Of a stretch of DNA of 64,000 bases, positions 1 through 9,074 are shown in pieces. Source of the stretch: Bog-756 sp963727955 (GTDB lineage: Bacteria > Actinomycetota > Acidimicrobiia > Acidimicrobiales > RAAP-2). The notes under the pieces are model-generated. The model worked only from the letters and a program-made list of their open reading frames with translations. It had not been told where the DNA came from and did not search any database. The stretch is from positions 186,001 to 250,000 of the forward strand of contig CAVSII010000005.1 in NCBI GenBank assembly GCA_963727955.1, given 5' to 3'. Numbering within the stretch: position 1 is the stretch's first letter; every line of letters starts with the position of its first letter. The position numbers were made by a program, and so were the translations under genes.

Positions 1-697
1 GAGCAGCATCACCGGGTCGGACTGCCACCCTCTCTGTCACGTCAATTACCCACTTCGTTGGGGGGTCGCTGGTGTTAAGAGCGAACTCGCCCACAGGACA
101 TTTGCCTCGGATGAGGGCGATGGCCGAACCCAGCGCAGTGGCGTAGACGAGGCTCGACATGAGCTCGTCGGGTTCGACGGGAGCCTGCCGATGGAGGGGG
201 AGCGCGATGTCGCGTTCGTGTATCCACCCGTCCCAGAGACCGTGCTGGATCACGAGACGAATGGGAAGATGGCCGACCGGACATTCGGCAGGCTTTGACC
301 ACCCGGCGCTGTCGAGGTGCCCGACCAGGTCCAAGAGAACGTCGTTGGAGGCGACGAGTTGGTCGAGCAGTTCAAAGGGGGGTGTCCCGCGCATGCCGGC
401 GACCAACTCGCCCGGGGTAACCGTGGGGTCGAAATTCTCCAGGTAGCGGGTCGGCGTCCCGGCCAGTCCTCGGGTGATGGACAGCGTCCAGTAGGTGTTG
501 ACGGTGATGAGGTGAGCGACGACATCGGCCACGTCCCAGCCCTCGCACCTGGTGGGAGCCGTCCACTGCTCATTGTCGAGAGAGGCGAGAAGGGCCTCGG
601 TGCGGCGGCGTTGCCGGGCTGCGGGCACCAGCTGGCTGTCGGAGGCCCCTTCGATGGAGATGATCGGTGGATGATGGTAGCGGGGGACGAGCCTCAC
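1..697 (-). CDS. Mycothiol-dependent maleylpyruvate isomerase-like protein (DinB superfamily), C-terminus cut off
   Basis: The frame stays open from a GTG at 697 to the left edge of the window, about 232 codons, so the end of the protein lies outside. Near residues 50-60 is CEGWDVADVVAHL, the typical first helix motif of this family with its metal-ligand histidine. Further on, HGLWDGWIHERDI matches the second conserved His/Asp region. Members are metal-binding four-helix bundles, many using mycothiol as cofactor; actual substrates are mostly unknown. No strong ribosome binding site precedes the GTG. The neighbouring membrane gene is divergent. The fold is fairly certain; the isomerase reaction is only a family label. 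Confidence 0.7.
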   Translation of the reverse strand, partial: MRLVPRYHHPPIISIEGASDSQLVPAARQRRRTEALLASLDNEQWTAPTRCEGWDVADVVAHLITVNTYWTLSITRGLAGTPTRYLENFDPTVTPGELVAGMRGTPPFELLDQLVASNDVLLDLVGHLDSAGWSKPAECPVGHLPIRLVIQHGLWDGWIHERDIALPLHRQAPVEPDELMSSLVYATALGSAIALIRGKCPVGEFALNTSDPPTKWVIDVTERVAVRPGDAA

Positions 698-882
698 GGG
701 TGAACGATACAACTGAGGTTGTGATCCCCGTGGCAAGCCACCATCGTTGGAAGAAGGGGAGGTTTCTCGCGTTACTTTCGGGCTGTCGTCCGCTGGGGTC
801 CTGCTCGAAGCACAGGCCAAATAGCTTGGAGCCAGCCGGGGCACCGTGGATCGTTTGGCGACGCCCATGTGATGGGTGTCAA

Positions 883-1443
883 ATGATGCTCATGGAAGCG
901 AGGGGGTGCGACGCGACAGTCCGGCGGCCGTGGACGGCGCTTGCCGCCACCCTCACCGCCGCCCACCACGGCTTTGAATTGTCGAGTGGCGTGGGGCTGG
1001 TCGGGCAGCCGAAACTCGGTCTTGTTGGAGCTGGCGCCCTCTGGGGAGCGCAGATTCCCATCTGGATCGCACTGGCCGCGAAGGGTGGCAAGCGATGGGA
1101 CGGGCTGCTTTCCCTGTGGTCGGGTGCAGCGCTCGGGGGTGCGGTTGTCCACTTCCTGATTTGGCCATGTCGACGAAGCGCCCTGGGCATACCGGTGCTG
1201 GCCGAAGCGGAGGGCCTTGGTGCCTCTCAGCTTCCTGTTTACAACTCGCTCCTTTACGCTTGGGCAGCGGCCGCCGTGCTCTCGATTGCCCACGAAGTGC
1301 CTCGGCGTGAACGGCGTTGGGCCCTCCTGGGATTCGCCACTTTGCCGCTCCTCCGTCGTCCGGCCAAGCACCATTTTTCCTGGATCGTCGATCAAGCGGC
1401 GGCAAGGCCGGCTTGGTGGAATCGGGGCGTCCAAGGTGACTGA
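883..1443 (+). CDS. Integral membrane protein of unknown function
   Basis: The start is taken at the first of three closely spaced in-frame ATGs (883, 886, 892), giving about 186 residues; the frame is open further upstream but that part reads like non-coding sequence. Hydrophobic stretches lie near residues 16-28, 46-66, 74-95 and 118-136, so four membrane segments are plausible. The C-terminal tail after residue 138 is basic. I do not recognise a family with certainty and no catalytic motif is visible. It stands alone, with tandem hairpins downstream and the convergent DoxX gene beyond them. Confidence 0.55.
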   Translation: MMLMEARGCDATVRRPWTALAATLTAAHHGFELSSGVGLVGQPKLGLVGAGALWGAQIPIWIALAAKGGKRWDGLLSLWSGAALGGAVVHFLIWPCRRSALGIPVLAEAEGLGASQLPVYNSLLYAWAAAAVLSIAHEVPRRERRWALLGFATLPLLRRPAKHHFSWIVDQAAARPAWWNRGVQGD

Positions 1444-1497
1444 TGTGGCTGAGCTGATTCCATCCACTCAACAAAACCCCGACCCCCGCCTTTGAGC

Positions 1498-1552
1498 CTC
1501 AGCCCGTCGAGCTGAGAGTTCATCTTCGGGTCCTCAGCTTGATGAGCTGAGG
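1498..1552. terminator. Two tandem hairpins between convergent genes
   Basis: The first is CTCAGC / GCTGAG (1498-1516). The second and stronger is an 8-bp stem, CCTCAGCT-N5-AGCTGAGG (1532-1552). Both carry the same CTCAGC/GCTGAG stem and lie between the ends of the membrane-protein gene and the DoxX gene, so a bidirectional transcript end is plausible. There is no T-tract, so intrinsic termination is inferred from position only. Confidence 0.45.
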
Positions 1553-1691
1553 TTCAGCATCGGTGGTGCGGCAGGCAGCGTCCGGCATCGGGCCCGGTTG
1601 GCAGACCGTTTGCCTCTTGGCGGCGGGAGGAGGCTGTGGCAGCACAGAACGTCCACAACCGTTCGGTACCTTTGCCTTAAGCCGCAGATGA

Positions 1692-2501
1692 CTATCTGGA
1701 AGGAAGGCGGTCGCCGATGTTCGAAAGAACTTCGCCGGCTACGTCAACGCCTGTTGCCAACACGGGCTTGGCCACATCCATACCGGAGGCGGCTGCTGCC
1801 TCGATGGCGGGCTTCAGCTGGCGGGCCACGTTTACCCCCGTCGCACCGGCCGCCGTTGCCAAGCTCGCTGCCGCACCACCGATTTGCTGCGGAATATCGG
1901 AGGCGGTGGCGTGGTGCAACGCGTCGACGGTCCGATCCTGGGCGAGGTGACCCAGGCTTCTCGCCTTTCGCGCCTGGCGTCTGCTCACCGCCGCCGCTTT
2001 CGATGCACTACGGCGCGAGTTCGACGTGGTCGCCGCCCGACCTATGGCCAGTGCCGCTTCGAGCTGGCGGCCTCGTCGCTTGGCCCGCCAGCTGAGCGAA
2101 GGCTCCCCTTCGGTGTCCAGGGCGGCCAGGATCAGCCCGCCCAGCAATCCCAGGTTCTTGAAGAAATGCATCCGCTGTTGATCCCGGGTCGCTTCATCCG
2201 TCTCCTCCCAGAAGCGGTGACCGGCATACGTGGTCGGAACGATTGAACAGATCAAGGCGACGGACGCCGAACGCGGGAATCTGCCGATGGCCAGCAGACC
2301 GCCAGCACCGACCTGCACGGCGCCGTTGAGCCGCACCAGAGCTTCCGGATCGCTCGGGAGGGAGGAGTACCGTTCTCCCAGCGGGCCGACTACCGCCTCG
2401 GCCGCCTTCACCATCCCCCCGGGATTCCGGAGCGCATCGATGCCCCCGGCGATGAAGATCGAGGCCAGCAGGGGACGTGCGATTCGGCGGGAGAAAGCCA
2501 T
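1692..2501 (-). CDS. DoxX family membrane protein with a long C-terminal extension
   Basis: The 269-residue protein starts MAFSRRIARPLLASIF and keeps the DoxX pattern over residues 1-130: a first helix followed by GGIDALRNPGG, a central pair of helices near 65-90 with a conserved Arg-Phe/Pro region, and a last helix (FFKNLGLLGGLILAA). DoxX proteins are small four-helix membrane proteins tied to redox or quinone-linked functions. The usual family length is about 130-170 residues. The extra 130 residues here are Ala-rich and Arg-rich with no membrane segment, probably a cytoplasmic helical tail. Role of the tail unknown. Confidence 0.75.
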   Translation of the reverse strand: MAFSRRIARPLLASIFIAGGIDALRNPGGMVKAAEAVVGPLGERYSSLPSDPEALVRLNGAVQVGAGGLLAIGRFPRSASVALICSIVPTTYAGHRFWEETDEATRDQQRMHFFKNLGLLGGLILAALDTEGEPSLSWRAKRRGRQLEAALAIGRAATTSNSRRSASKAAAVSRRQARKARSLGHLAQDRTVDALHHATASDIPQQIGGAAASLATAAGATGVNVARQLKPAIEAAAASGMDVAKPVLATGVDVAGEVLSNIGDRLPSR

Positions 2502-2574
2502 GGGGTCTCTGTACCCAGCACGGTGGCCGTGTACTCATCGGGAAGGCCAGGAGGTCACCCATCTTCGGGTGTCT

Positions 2575-3573
2575 TCACATCTGGAGTTGCATGTACCAGG
2601 GATAGCTGACAGGGGGACGTGAGACCCTGCTCAATGCTTTGGCTGACTCAAGCGGCAATTCCAACTCGAATCCCGCCAAGTTCTGATTCAGCTGGTCCAC
2701 CGTTCGAGGACCGATGATGATCGACGTGATGCCCGGGCGGTTGAGAAGCCAGGCGAGACTGACGGCAGTCGGCGTCGCCTGAACCTCCCGGGCCACTCTG
2801 CTCACTTCGGCGACGATCTCAAAATTGTGGTCGGTGAGGGTGAGCATCCTCATCCCCTCCGCTTCCATGTCCGAACCTCTGCTCAATCGACCGTCGGCTG
2901 GGAGATCATCCCGCGTGGTGTATTTGCCTGTGAGCATCCCCCCTCCGAGTGGGCTCCATACGATGACCCCCATGCCATGGCGAGTGGCCGTCGGCAGAAT
3001 GTCGAGCTCGATGTCTCGCCAAATCAGTGAATATTGGGGTTGGAGACTGACCAGTTGGGCTCCCCCCTGGCGATCTGCAGCCCATTGTGCCTCCACCAAT
3101 TGACTGCCATAAAAATTCGAGCACCCGATATAGCGGACCTTTCCTGCTCGGACGAAGCCGTCGAGCGTGGCCATGCTCTCTTCGATCGGCGTGTCATGGT
3201 CCCAGTTGTGCAGCTGATAGAGGTCGATGTAGTCCGTCCCGAGCCGACGCAAACTGGACTCGAGCGCTCGGGTTAGATGGACACGCGATGATCCACGATC
3301 ATTGGGCCCGCTCCCCATGGTGTTGTATCCCTTGGTGGCCAGTACAACTGCCTCACGCTTTTTGACGATGGCCCGTCCGACGAACTCCTCAGAAACCCCA
3401 GCGTTGTACACGTCAGCGGTATCGATGAAGTTGTGGCCGGCATCGATGAAGGTGTCGACAATCCGCTGCGATTCAGATTCGTCCGTGCCCCATTCCGTGT
3501 TGCCGAAGGTCATGGTGCCCAGACAGGCACGAGACACCTTCAAACCGGATTTTCCAAGCGATACGTAACTCAT
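2575..3573 (-). CDS. Aldo/keto reductase
   Basis: A full-length 332-residue (alpha/beta)8-barrel oxidoreductase that would reduce aldehydes or ketones with NADPH. The catalytic tetrad is visible: Asp51 and Tyr56 in FIDTADVYNAG, Lys81 in VLATKGYN, and His122 in YQLHNWD. The N-terminus YVSLGKSGLKVSRACLGTMTFG is the standard opening of the family, which fixes the start. The last third holds the usual NADP-binding segment (SIIIGPRTVDQL). The substrate cannot be told from sequence. It is convergent neither with nor coupled to its neighbours. Confidence 0.92.
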   Translation of the reverse strand: MSYVSLGKSGLKVSRACLGTMTFGNTEWGTDESESQRIVDTFIDAGHNFIDTADVYNAGVSEEFVGRAIVKKREAVVLATKGYNTMGSGPNDRGSSRVHLTRALESSLRRLGTDYIDLYQLHNWDHDTPIEESMATLDGFVRAGKVRYIGCSNFYGSQLVEAQWAADRQGGAQLVSLQPQYSLIWRDIELDILPTATRHGMGVIVWSPLGGGMLTGKYTTRDDLPADGRLSRGSDMEAEGMRMLTLTDHNFEIVAEVSRVAREVQATPTAVSLAWLLNRPGITSIIIGPRTVDQLNQNLAGFELELPLESAKALSRVSRPPVSYPWYMQLQM

Positions 3574-4012
3574 GCCGGCACGTTAGCGGCGGCGTGGTCG
3601 GTGCGCTGAGCCCCAGCTCGCGACCTACTTATCTGCACGAGTTACTCATGGACGGAAGGAGTGGCCACCGTCCGGACATCGCAACGTGCCCCACTTACCA
3701 CCAACTACCACCGTGGGTGGCACGTGGCTGGGTTGAGCAGGATCGGCGTACGGGCCCGACCGGCGCCGCCGGACCTGCACGGTCTCCACATCGACCCTCC
3801 TCTGTGCAAGCTTGAAGACATCGAGGACGACCTCATTCGGTGGCTCCGCAGCCAGGGGAATACAATGATGTCCGGCCGGATACTGTCCGCCTGGCTAATG
3901 GGAGCTGCTGCATTGTCACCGGCCGAATGCGCTAGTGCATTGTCACCGGCCGAATGCGCTAGGCGCAAGTACACCGAGACACCTGTCTCCGACCGAGACT
4001 CAAGGAGCGAGA
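3574..4012. other. Gene-free stretch between divergent reductase and cupin genes
   Basis: Open frames here are short and lack recognisable protein features. It should contain the promoters of both flanking genes. The only clear structure is the tandem 27-bp repeat near its right end. Confidence 0.5.
3910..3962. repeat. Two tandem copies of a 27-bp unit upstream of the cupin gene
   Basis: The unit beginning GCATTGTCACCGGCCGAATG is present at 3910 and again at 3937 with no visible mismatch over 26 bp. It ends about 50 bp before the cupin start codon, in a position suited to an operator or a recent slip duplication. Each unit contains the half-palindrome CCGG. Confidence 0.8.
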
Positions 4013-4471
4013 ATGACCATCGACGCAGTAGCAACCGAGGCTCAGCATCGTGGCTCAACTGATCTTCCTTTTGTGGAAGTGGGTGGAGGAAACAAGCTCA
4101 AGGTGATCCAGGTCGATGTGGCGGAGGGGCTCTGGATTGTCGAGAACATCTTCCAAGCCGGCTACGCGGTTCAGACCCACCGTCACACGGGGCCGGTCTA
4201 CGGCTACACGACATCCGGTGCCTGGAAGTACCGCGAATATGACTACGTCAACAGGGCCGGCTCGTTCCTCTTCGAGCCAGCGGGATCGGTTCACACCCTT
4301 GAGTGCATCGAGAACGACACGCAGGTGTGGTTCCAGATGTACGGAGTAAACATCAACCTGGCCGCCGATGGCACCATCGAGAGCGTGTTCGACGGCCCCG
4401 GCACGCTCGAGGCTTACTACGCACTGTGCGAGGCCGGGGGCTTTCCCCGACCCAACGTGCTGGTGAGCTGA
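4013..4471 (+). CDS. Cupin-domain protein, 2,4'-dihydroxyacetophenone dioxygenase-like
   Basis: The 152-residue protein is one cupin barrel. Metal-ligand histidines are visible at 56 and 58 (QTHRHTGPVYGYT) in the first cupin motif and at 93 (GSVHTLE) in the second. The overall pattern, with WKYREYDYV between the motifs and a C-terminal Tyr-rich segment, resembles the 2,4'-dihydroxyacetophenone dioxygenase / ChrR-cupin group, which binds a non-haem metal and cleaves aromatic ketones. The start is set by AAGGAG at 4002-4007, five bases before the ATG. The substrate is inferred only from similarity of pattern. Confidence 0.8.
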   Translation: MTIDAVATEAQHRGSTDLPFVEVGGGNKLKVIQVDVAEGLWIVENIFQAGYAVQTHRHTGPVYGYTTSGAWKYREYDYVNRAGSFLFEPAGSVHTLECIENDTQVWFQMYGVNINLAADGTIESVFDGPGTLEAYYALCEAGGFPRPNVLVS

Positions 4472-4559
4472 GGCAACAACAACTGCGCCGGCCCTCAGCT
4501 ACTGCGCTCAAAGGGAATGTCAAGCCTGCGCTGTTGAGATCAACTAATGGCCTGCGCCA

Positions 4560-5030
4560 TCAGCTGGAGGCTTGACGGGTGATCTCGAATACCGGATGGT
4601 TGGGAGCAATTCGAGCAAGCTCTGCGTCGGGTGAATCTGCGCTGACGCCATCAAAGAAGACTCCCACTTCCATCTTCCAGCGCTTGAGATAAGCGCGGAG
4701 AATGTCAGCTTTGTCATCATCGGCGAGTTCGACTGACGTAAACGGTTCGACTCGCCTTCCAACGCGGAGCTCCCCCGACTTCGCCACGCGGAGGTTTCGG
4801 ACCCACTGGGTCAGTCCCCGAGGAGCGACGAGGTAGTCATGGCCGTTGAGGTTCAGCATATTGACCGGGTTGGAGCGCCACTCGCCGCTGGTCCGGCCGC
4901 GCACAGACAACGTCCGTGATCCCCACACGCTGATTCCAGCTTTGGTCAAACCAGACACGAGTCGGTTGAACACGTTCTTGGTGAACCAGCCGGGCTCCCG
5001 ATAATGGTCGGAGGCACTCACGTCACTCAC
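4560..5030 (-). CDS. Deazaflavin (F420)-dependent nitroreductase family protein (DUF385)
   Basis: A complete 156-residue protein with the split-barrel pattern of the F420-binding Ddn/DUF385 family: RTLSVRGRTSGEWRSNPVN followed by YLVAPRG and WVRNLR, where the family contacts the deazaflavin phosphate. Such enzymes transfer hydride from F420H2 to quinones, nitro compounds or other electrophiles. The family is almost confined to actinobacteria and their relatives. A second, distinct member lies at 28197-28676. The physiological substrate is unknown. Confidence 0.87.
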   Translation of the reverse strand: MSDVSASDHYREPGWFTKNVFNRLVSGLTKAGISVWGSRTLSVRGRTSGEWRSNPVNMLNLNGHDYLVAPRGLTQWVRNLRVAKSGELRVGRRVEPFTSVELADDDKADILRAYLKRWKMEVGVFFDGVSADSPDAELARIAPNHPVFEITRQASS

Positions 5031-5204
5031 TCCACGATGGTAGGGGCTCTCGTCCAGTGACCTGGACCGAACTCTGTCGGCAGGGGGCTCTCCGTCATAT
5101 TCTCAAACCTCGACATTGGGATCCACCCCCGGCTGCACCGGGGCCCGTCGACCCCCCGACAGCCCCGTGCGAGTCAGTAGCCGCCGCCGCTCTGGCCAGG
5201 ACTT

Positions 5205-5471
5205 TCAGAACTCCCCAGTAGCGGCGTTGGGATCGAATATCTCGTCAGCCGGGTTCACGCTGTCGGCACGGAGGAGGTCATCCCCACTGGCGGCGCCTGC
5301 CTCCGGCACCCGTTCGAGATCACCCTCGAAAGTGGTGCCCGGTGGCGCATCGTATGACTCCACTCCGCCCTCGTCGCGAACCAAAGTAGTGGGGGTTCCG
5401 TCGGAGAACCACCGAGCGGCGTGCACGCGGAAAGGATCGACATACCAGCCCTCAATGGCGTCATGAGTCAC
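5205..5471 (-). CDS. Small hypothetical protein, 88 residues
   Basis: A GTG at 5471 with AGAGGA about ten bases upstream opens an acidic, soluble protein beginning VTHDAIEGWYVDPF. It contains HAARWFSDGTPTTLVRDEGG and ends DPNAATGEF. It looks genuinely coding because of its compositional balance and clean start. I know of a group of short actinobacterial proteins with a WYVDPFxxHExRWFSxGxPTxLVRDxG layout but no assigned function. No partner gene is evident. Confidence 0.6.
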   Translation of the reverse strand: MTHDAIEGWYVDPFRVHAARWFSDGTPTTLVRDEGGVESYDAPPGTTFEGDLERVPEAGAASGDDLLRADSVNPADEIFDPNAATGEF

Positions 5472-5631
5472 GTGCGACGATCCTCTCAGAACAGTGGACT
5501 TATTCCACTCTATGCTCCGTCCGACAAACAACGAGACGGACACCCACTGAGGCGGAGCGCATCGAGTTCGGGGGTAATTCCGGGTCCGATCGGGTGCGCA
5601 GGTCCTCCATTTGTGATCTCTGTTTTGGCGC

Positions 5632-6873
5632 TCAACGGTCCAAGGCGAAGGCATCGAGGCCGCTCTCCCAGATCGGCTTTCCGGTTTCGCCTTGGAGTGC
5701 GGCGTCGAGCAACATCAAAGCCACGCCTTCCGCAGCGGGTCGGTCGAGGTTGACGGCGTCCGACTGGCCCAGAGCCTCGGCGATGTGGCGTCGGGCCTCC
5801 CCACAGAAACCTCCGTCTCGGTTCTGTCTGATCACATCGATGAGGAGCGGTGCCGCTTCCGCCTGTCGCGTCGTGGCCATCAGAAGGTCTCTCACGGCCG
5901 CCAGTTCGGCCCCCTTCACATTTACGGCGATCGCCTCCGTCTCGACCGAGTTTCCAACCGCGTAATCCATGCACCTCTGCGCCAGTGCCTCATCCGAGGG
6001 AACGAGCTCGACGGCTTCGGCATCGTCTATCTCGCACTGTTCGGCCAATGATGCCAAAGAGGGGACCCGACCGGCGGCGTAAGCCACGAGCGCCGCCTCC
6101 ACCAGGGTCCTTTCCGTGGGATTGGTATGACTTGGCGGATCCAACAACCCGGCCTCGGTCATGCTCCAGACCACGTTCCATTGCGTCTCGACCACCAGGT
6201 CCGTAGCGAAGAGATCGGGCTGCAGTTTGTGAAGAAGGAGAAAACCATCACTGGTGGCACCCACCGCGATGATGATCTCCGACAAGGAGAAGGATGCTTT
6301 CGGACGACGGCGAAGACGTCGGAGCGCGACCGAGAGACCGGCCACAAAGGAGGAGTTCATCTCGGCATAGAGCGACCGCCGCATGGTGATTACTTCCTCG
6401 GCCGACTGCGTCTGCTCCGGTGTGTCCGCGTTACCGCTCTCTATGTGGGCACAGGCGGCGGCCTGCACGATGATCGAGGCAAGGAGGCCTTCTTCCCGGC
6501 AGGCCACCTCAAAATTGGCCCGGAGAAAGACCCGGAACGTCTCCTCGATGGAGTCGGTGTCGCGGAAACTCTGTTCCACCAGCTCGAAGACCGACTCCAT
6601 CGTCGCTGTGGTGCCGCCCTCGGGGCTGCTCACCCGACGGGAGGCCAGGTCAAACGGTGTCCTCCCGGTGTCGCCGCCGAACTCCCTCTTGACCGAACGG
6701 TCTACCGTGGAAACGTCGATGCCATCGAAGGCGCTTCGTGGAACGGCGCCCCGGCTGTTCGGACCTCGTAGTGCGGAAAAGGCGTTGCGTTCGAGTATGA
6801 GCACTGCTTCGCTGGCCAGGCTGGGTACGGGCGGCCGGCCACGCGCTGGGCTCCTACCGTCACCAGTGGTCAT
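5632..6873 (-). CDS. Large TetR-like regulator, probably two TetR-type halves
   Basis: The 413-residue protein has a poorly conserved TetR-type DNA-binding region near residues 18-60 (the segment VSTVDRSVKREFGG stands where the recognition helix and following residues belong). An all-helical ligand-binding-like region follows, residues 95-240. A second helix-rich segment from about 250 (RTLVEAALVAYAAGRVPSLA) again resembles the first helices of a TetR DNA-binding domain. Ordinary TetR proteins have 190-230 residues, so this looks like a fused pair. The AT-rich stretch just upstream probably holds its promoter and perhaps its own operator. Target genes unknown. Confidence 0.6.
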   Translation of the reverse strand: MTTGDGRSPARGRPPVPSLASEAVLILERNAFSALRGPNSRGAVPRSAFDGIDVSTVDRSVKREFGGDTGRTPFDLASRRVSSPEGGTTATMESVFELVEQSFRDTDSIEETFRVFLRANFEVACREEGLLASIIVQAAACAHIESGNADTPEQTQSAEEVITMRRSLYAEMNSSFVAGLSVALRRLRRRPKASFSLSEIIIAVGATSDGFLLLHKLQPDLFATDLVVETQWNVVWSMTEAGLLDPPSHTNPTERTLVEAALVAYAAGRVPSLASLAEQCEIDDAEAVELVPSDEALAQRCMDYAVGNSVETEAIAVNVKGAELAAVRDLLMATTRQAEAAPLLIDVIRQNRDGGFCGEARRHIAEALGQSDAVNLDRPAAEGVALMLLDAALQGETGKPIWESGLDAFALDR

Positions 6874-7239
6874 AGTTAACCGGTCTCCGGGTCGTCCATC
6901 CTTAATTACGCAACAGTACTACCGCATAATGCTAAACAATTTCGGCGCTGCTTTTGGCCGAGGGGCACACGATGATTCGCAGACGGCGGGAACCGAAGAG
7001 GATCGGAATTCGTGATCCTCGAAACGGGCGGGTGGGGCGATTTCAGCACTCACTTTGGTGGCGGGATGTAGTTCGGATGGCGGAGGACGCATCCCGGCCA
7101 CCGCGCCTGGTGGCCGGCGTCCCTGGCCGCAGCCGGCTGGAGCGGCCCGTCTGACATAAGTACCAGACAGCGGAAGCTGCCACGGAGGAGCGCGGGCCAC
7201 GGATCTCCTCGGCGAACGGAGCGGCGGCCCGGCCACTGT
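6874..7239. other. Gene-free stretch between the TetR-like and catalase genes
   Basis: No convincing coding sequence. An AT-rich patch at about 6900-6945, unusual for this DNA, sits just upstream of the TetR-like start and is the likely promoter. The right part lies downstream of the catalase stop and shows nothing definite. Confidence 0.45.
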
Positions 7240-8692
7240 TCACGACTTTCTGGTGCGGACCTCCTTCTCGACCCGCAGGCCGAGGTCCTGGTCCACGTTG
7301 CGCCAGTACTCGAAGGCCTGCTCCAGCACCGGCTCGGTGACGCCATCGAGAAGGTGACCGACGATGTTGCCCACCAGTCGATCCCGTTCCGCATCGCTCA
7401 TCACCTGGCGCACCAGGGTGCCGGCCTGACCCCAGTCGTCGTCATCGAAGTGCAGGGTGTAGGCGGTACGCACCATCTCCCCGTCGGTGTGCCAGCCGGC
7501 TGGCTCGCCGTAGCGGGCGGTATCGGCTTTTGGCCCACCCTTGGAGTTCGGGGCGTAGACCGGGTCGGACACCTTGGCGTAGCGCATGGCCCCGTCCTTG
7601 CTGTAGCTGTTGACCGGGGCGACGGGGGCGTTGACCGGCAGCTGGTTGTAGTTCACCCCGATCCGGTAGCGGTGGGCGTCGGGGTAGGAGAACATCCGGC
7701 CCAGCAGCATCTTGTCGGGGCTGGGACCGATGCCCGGCACCATGTTGCTCGGCTCGACGGCCAGCTGCTCGATCTCTGAGTGGTGGTCAGTCGGGTTCCG
7801 GTCGAGGGTCATCTTCCCCACCTCGACCAGTGGGTAGTCGGCGTGCGGCCAGACCTTGGTCAGGTCGAAGGGGTTGAACCGGTAGTCCTTGGCCTCCTCG
7901 AACGCCATGATCTGCACCTTGAGCGTCCACGAGGGGTGGTCGCCCCGCTTGATGGCCTCGAACAGATCACGGGTGTGGAAGTCGGTGTCGGTGGAGACCA
8001 GAGCGTCGGCCTCCTCCTGGGTGAGGCTCTCGACCCCCTGGTCGCTGATGAAGTGGTACTTGACCCAGAACTTCTCGTCTGTGGCGTTGATCCACATGTA
8101 AGGTGTGGGAGCTGTAGCCGTTCATGTGCCGCCAGGTGCGCGGGATGCCCCGGTCACCCATCAGGTAGGTAACCTGGTGGGCCGATTCCGGCGACAGGGT
8201 CCAGAAGTCCCACTGCATGTCGTGGTCACGGAGGTTGTTGTCGGCCCGGCGCTTCTGGGAGCGGATGAAGTGCTGGAACTTGAGGGGGTCGCGGATGAAG
8301 AAGACCGGCGTGTTGTTGCCGACCATGTCGTAATTGCCCTCGGTCGTGTAGAATTTGACGGCGAAACCTCGCGGATCACGCCAGGTGTCGGGGCTGCCCC
8401 GCTCGCCGGCCACGGTGGAGAATCTGGCCACCAGGTCTGTCCTCGTGCCCGGCTGGAAAACCGCCGCCTTGGTGTAGGGGCTGACGTCGCCGCTGACCTC
8501 GAACCGACCGAATGCGCCGCTGCCCTTGGCATGGGGCTGACGCTCAGGCACCCGCTCACGGTTCCATTGGGCCATCTGCTCGATGACGTAATGGTCTTGC
8601 AGGAGAATGGGACCATCGGGGCCGACCGTCAGCGAGTGCTCATCACTTTCGACCGGGATGCCGGAATCAGTGGTCGTCGGGTTGGATGTCAT
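7240..8692 (-). pseudogene. katA: Haem catalase, frame broken once
   Basis: Two overlapping frames together give one complete small-subunit catalase of about 480 residues, which breaks hydrogen peroxide into water and oxygen. The N-terminal part carries the catalytic His54 (PHAKGSGAFG) and the catalytic Asn in YDMVGNNTPVFFIRD. The C-terminal part carries the haem-ligand tyrosine motif RMFSYPDAHRYRIG. The frames join at GYSSHT/YMWIN, where one extra A at 8100-8101 on the + strand (AA in place of the expected A) shifts the reading. All other conserved residues are intact, so a sequencing insertion is as likely as a true mutation. The start follows the family (MTSNPTTTDSG). Confidence 0.9.
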
Positions 8693-9074
8693 CTCGCGCC
8701 TCCTTTGTGCAGACAGCGAAGGGTTCAGGGTCTTTCAGATTGACCGAGGCGATGGCGTTGCCGTGTGGACTGCCCGGACTTGGCCCCGCAACCGGACACA
8801 AGGAAAACGAGCTCGTCGGCGCCTGGCTCGATGAGGGGTCCAACGACAGGCTCGTCCCAAAAGGTGGTCTCATGCTGGACTCCGTCCTCATGGCGTCCTT
8901 CTGTGGGTCACCCTCAGCTTCATACCCAATACCTGGACTGTCAACAGTCCGGTTGGTTGGTCAAGGTCGATGCGCTGACGCCGTCAGGTCCGCCAGGTCA
9001 TCGGGCTCCAGCGTGGATGGGGGGACATCGGGAGCCCAAGAGGAATTAGTGTCGTCTGCCAGTCAGAGCTGCAG
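8693..9074. other. Divergent intergenic region, catalase / alcohol dehydrogenase
   Basis: Both flanking genes read away from this segment, so it should hold two promoters. I see no clear -10/-35 pair or inverted repeat, and the open frames in it show no protein character. Confidence 0.4.

Noticed and set aside
667..882. N-terminal extension of the membrane protein gene
   Set aside because: The first 72 codons lack hydrophobic or conserved character and overlap the upstream region of the divergent DinB-type gene.
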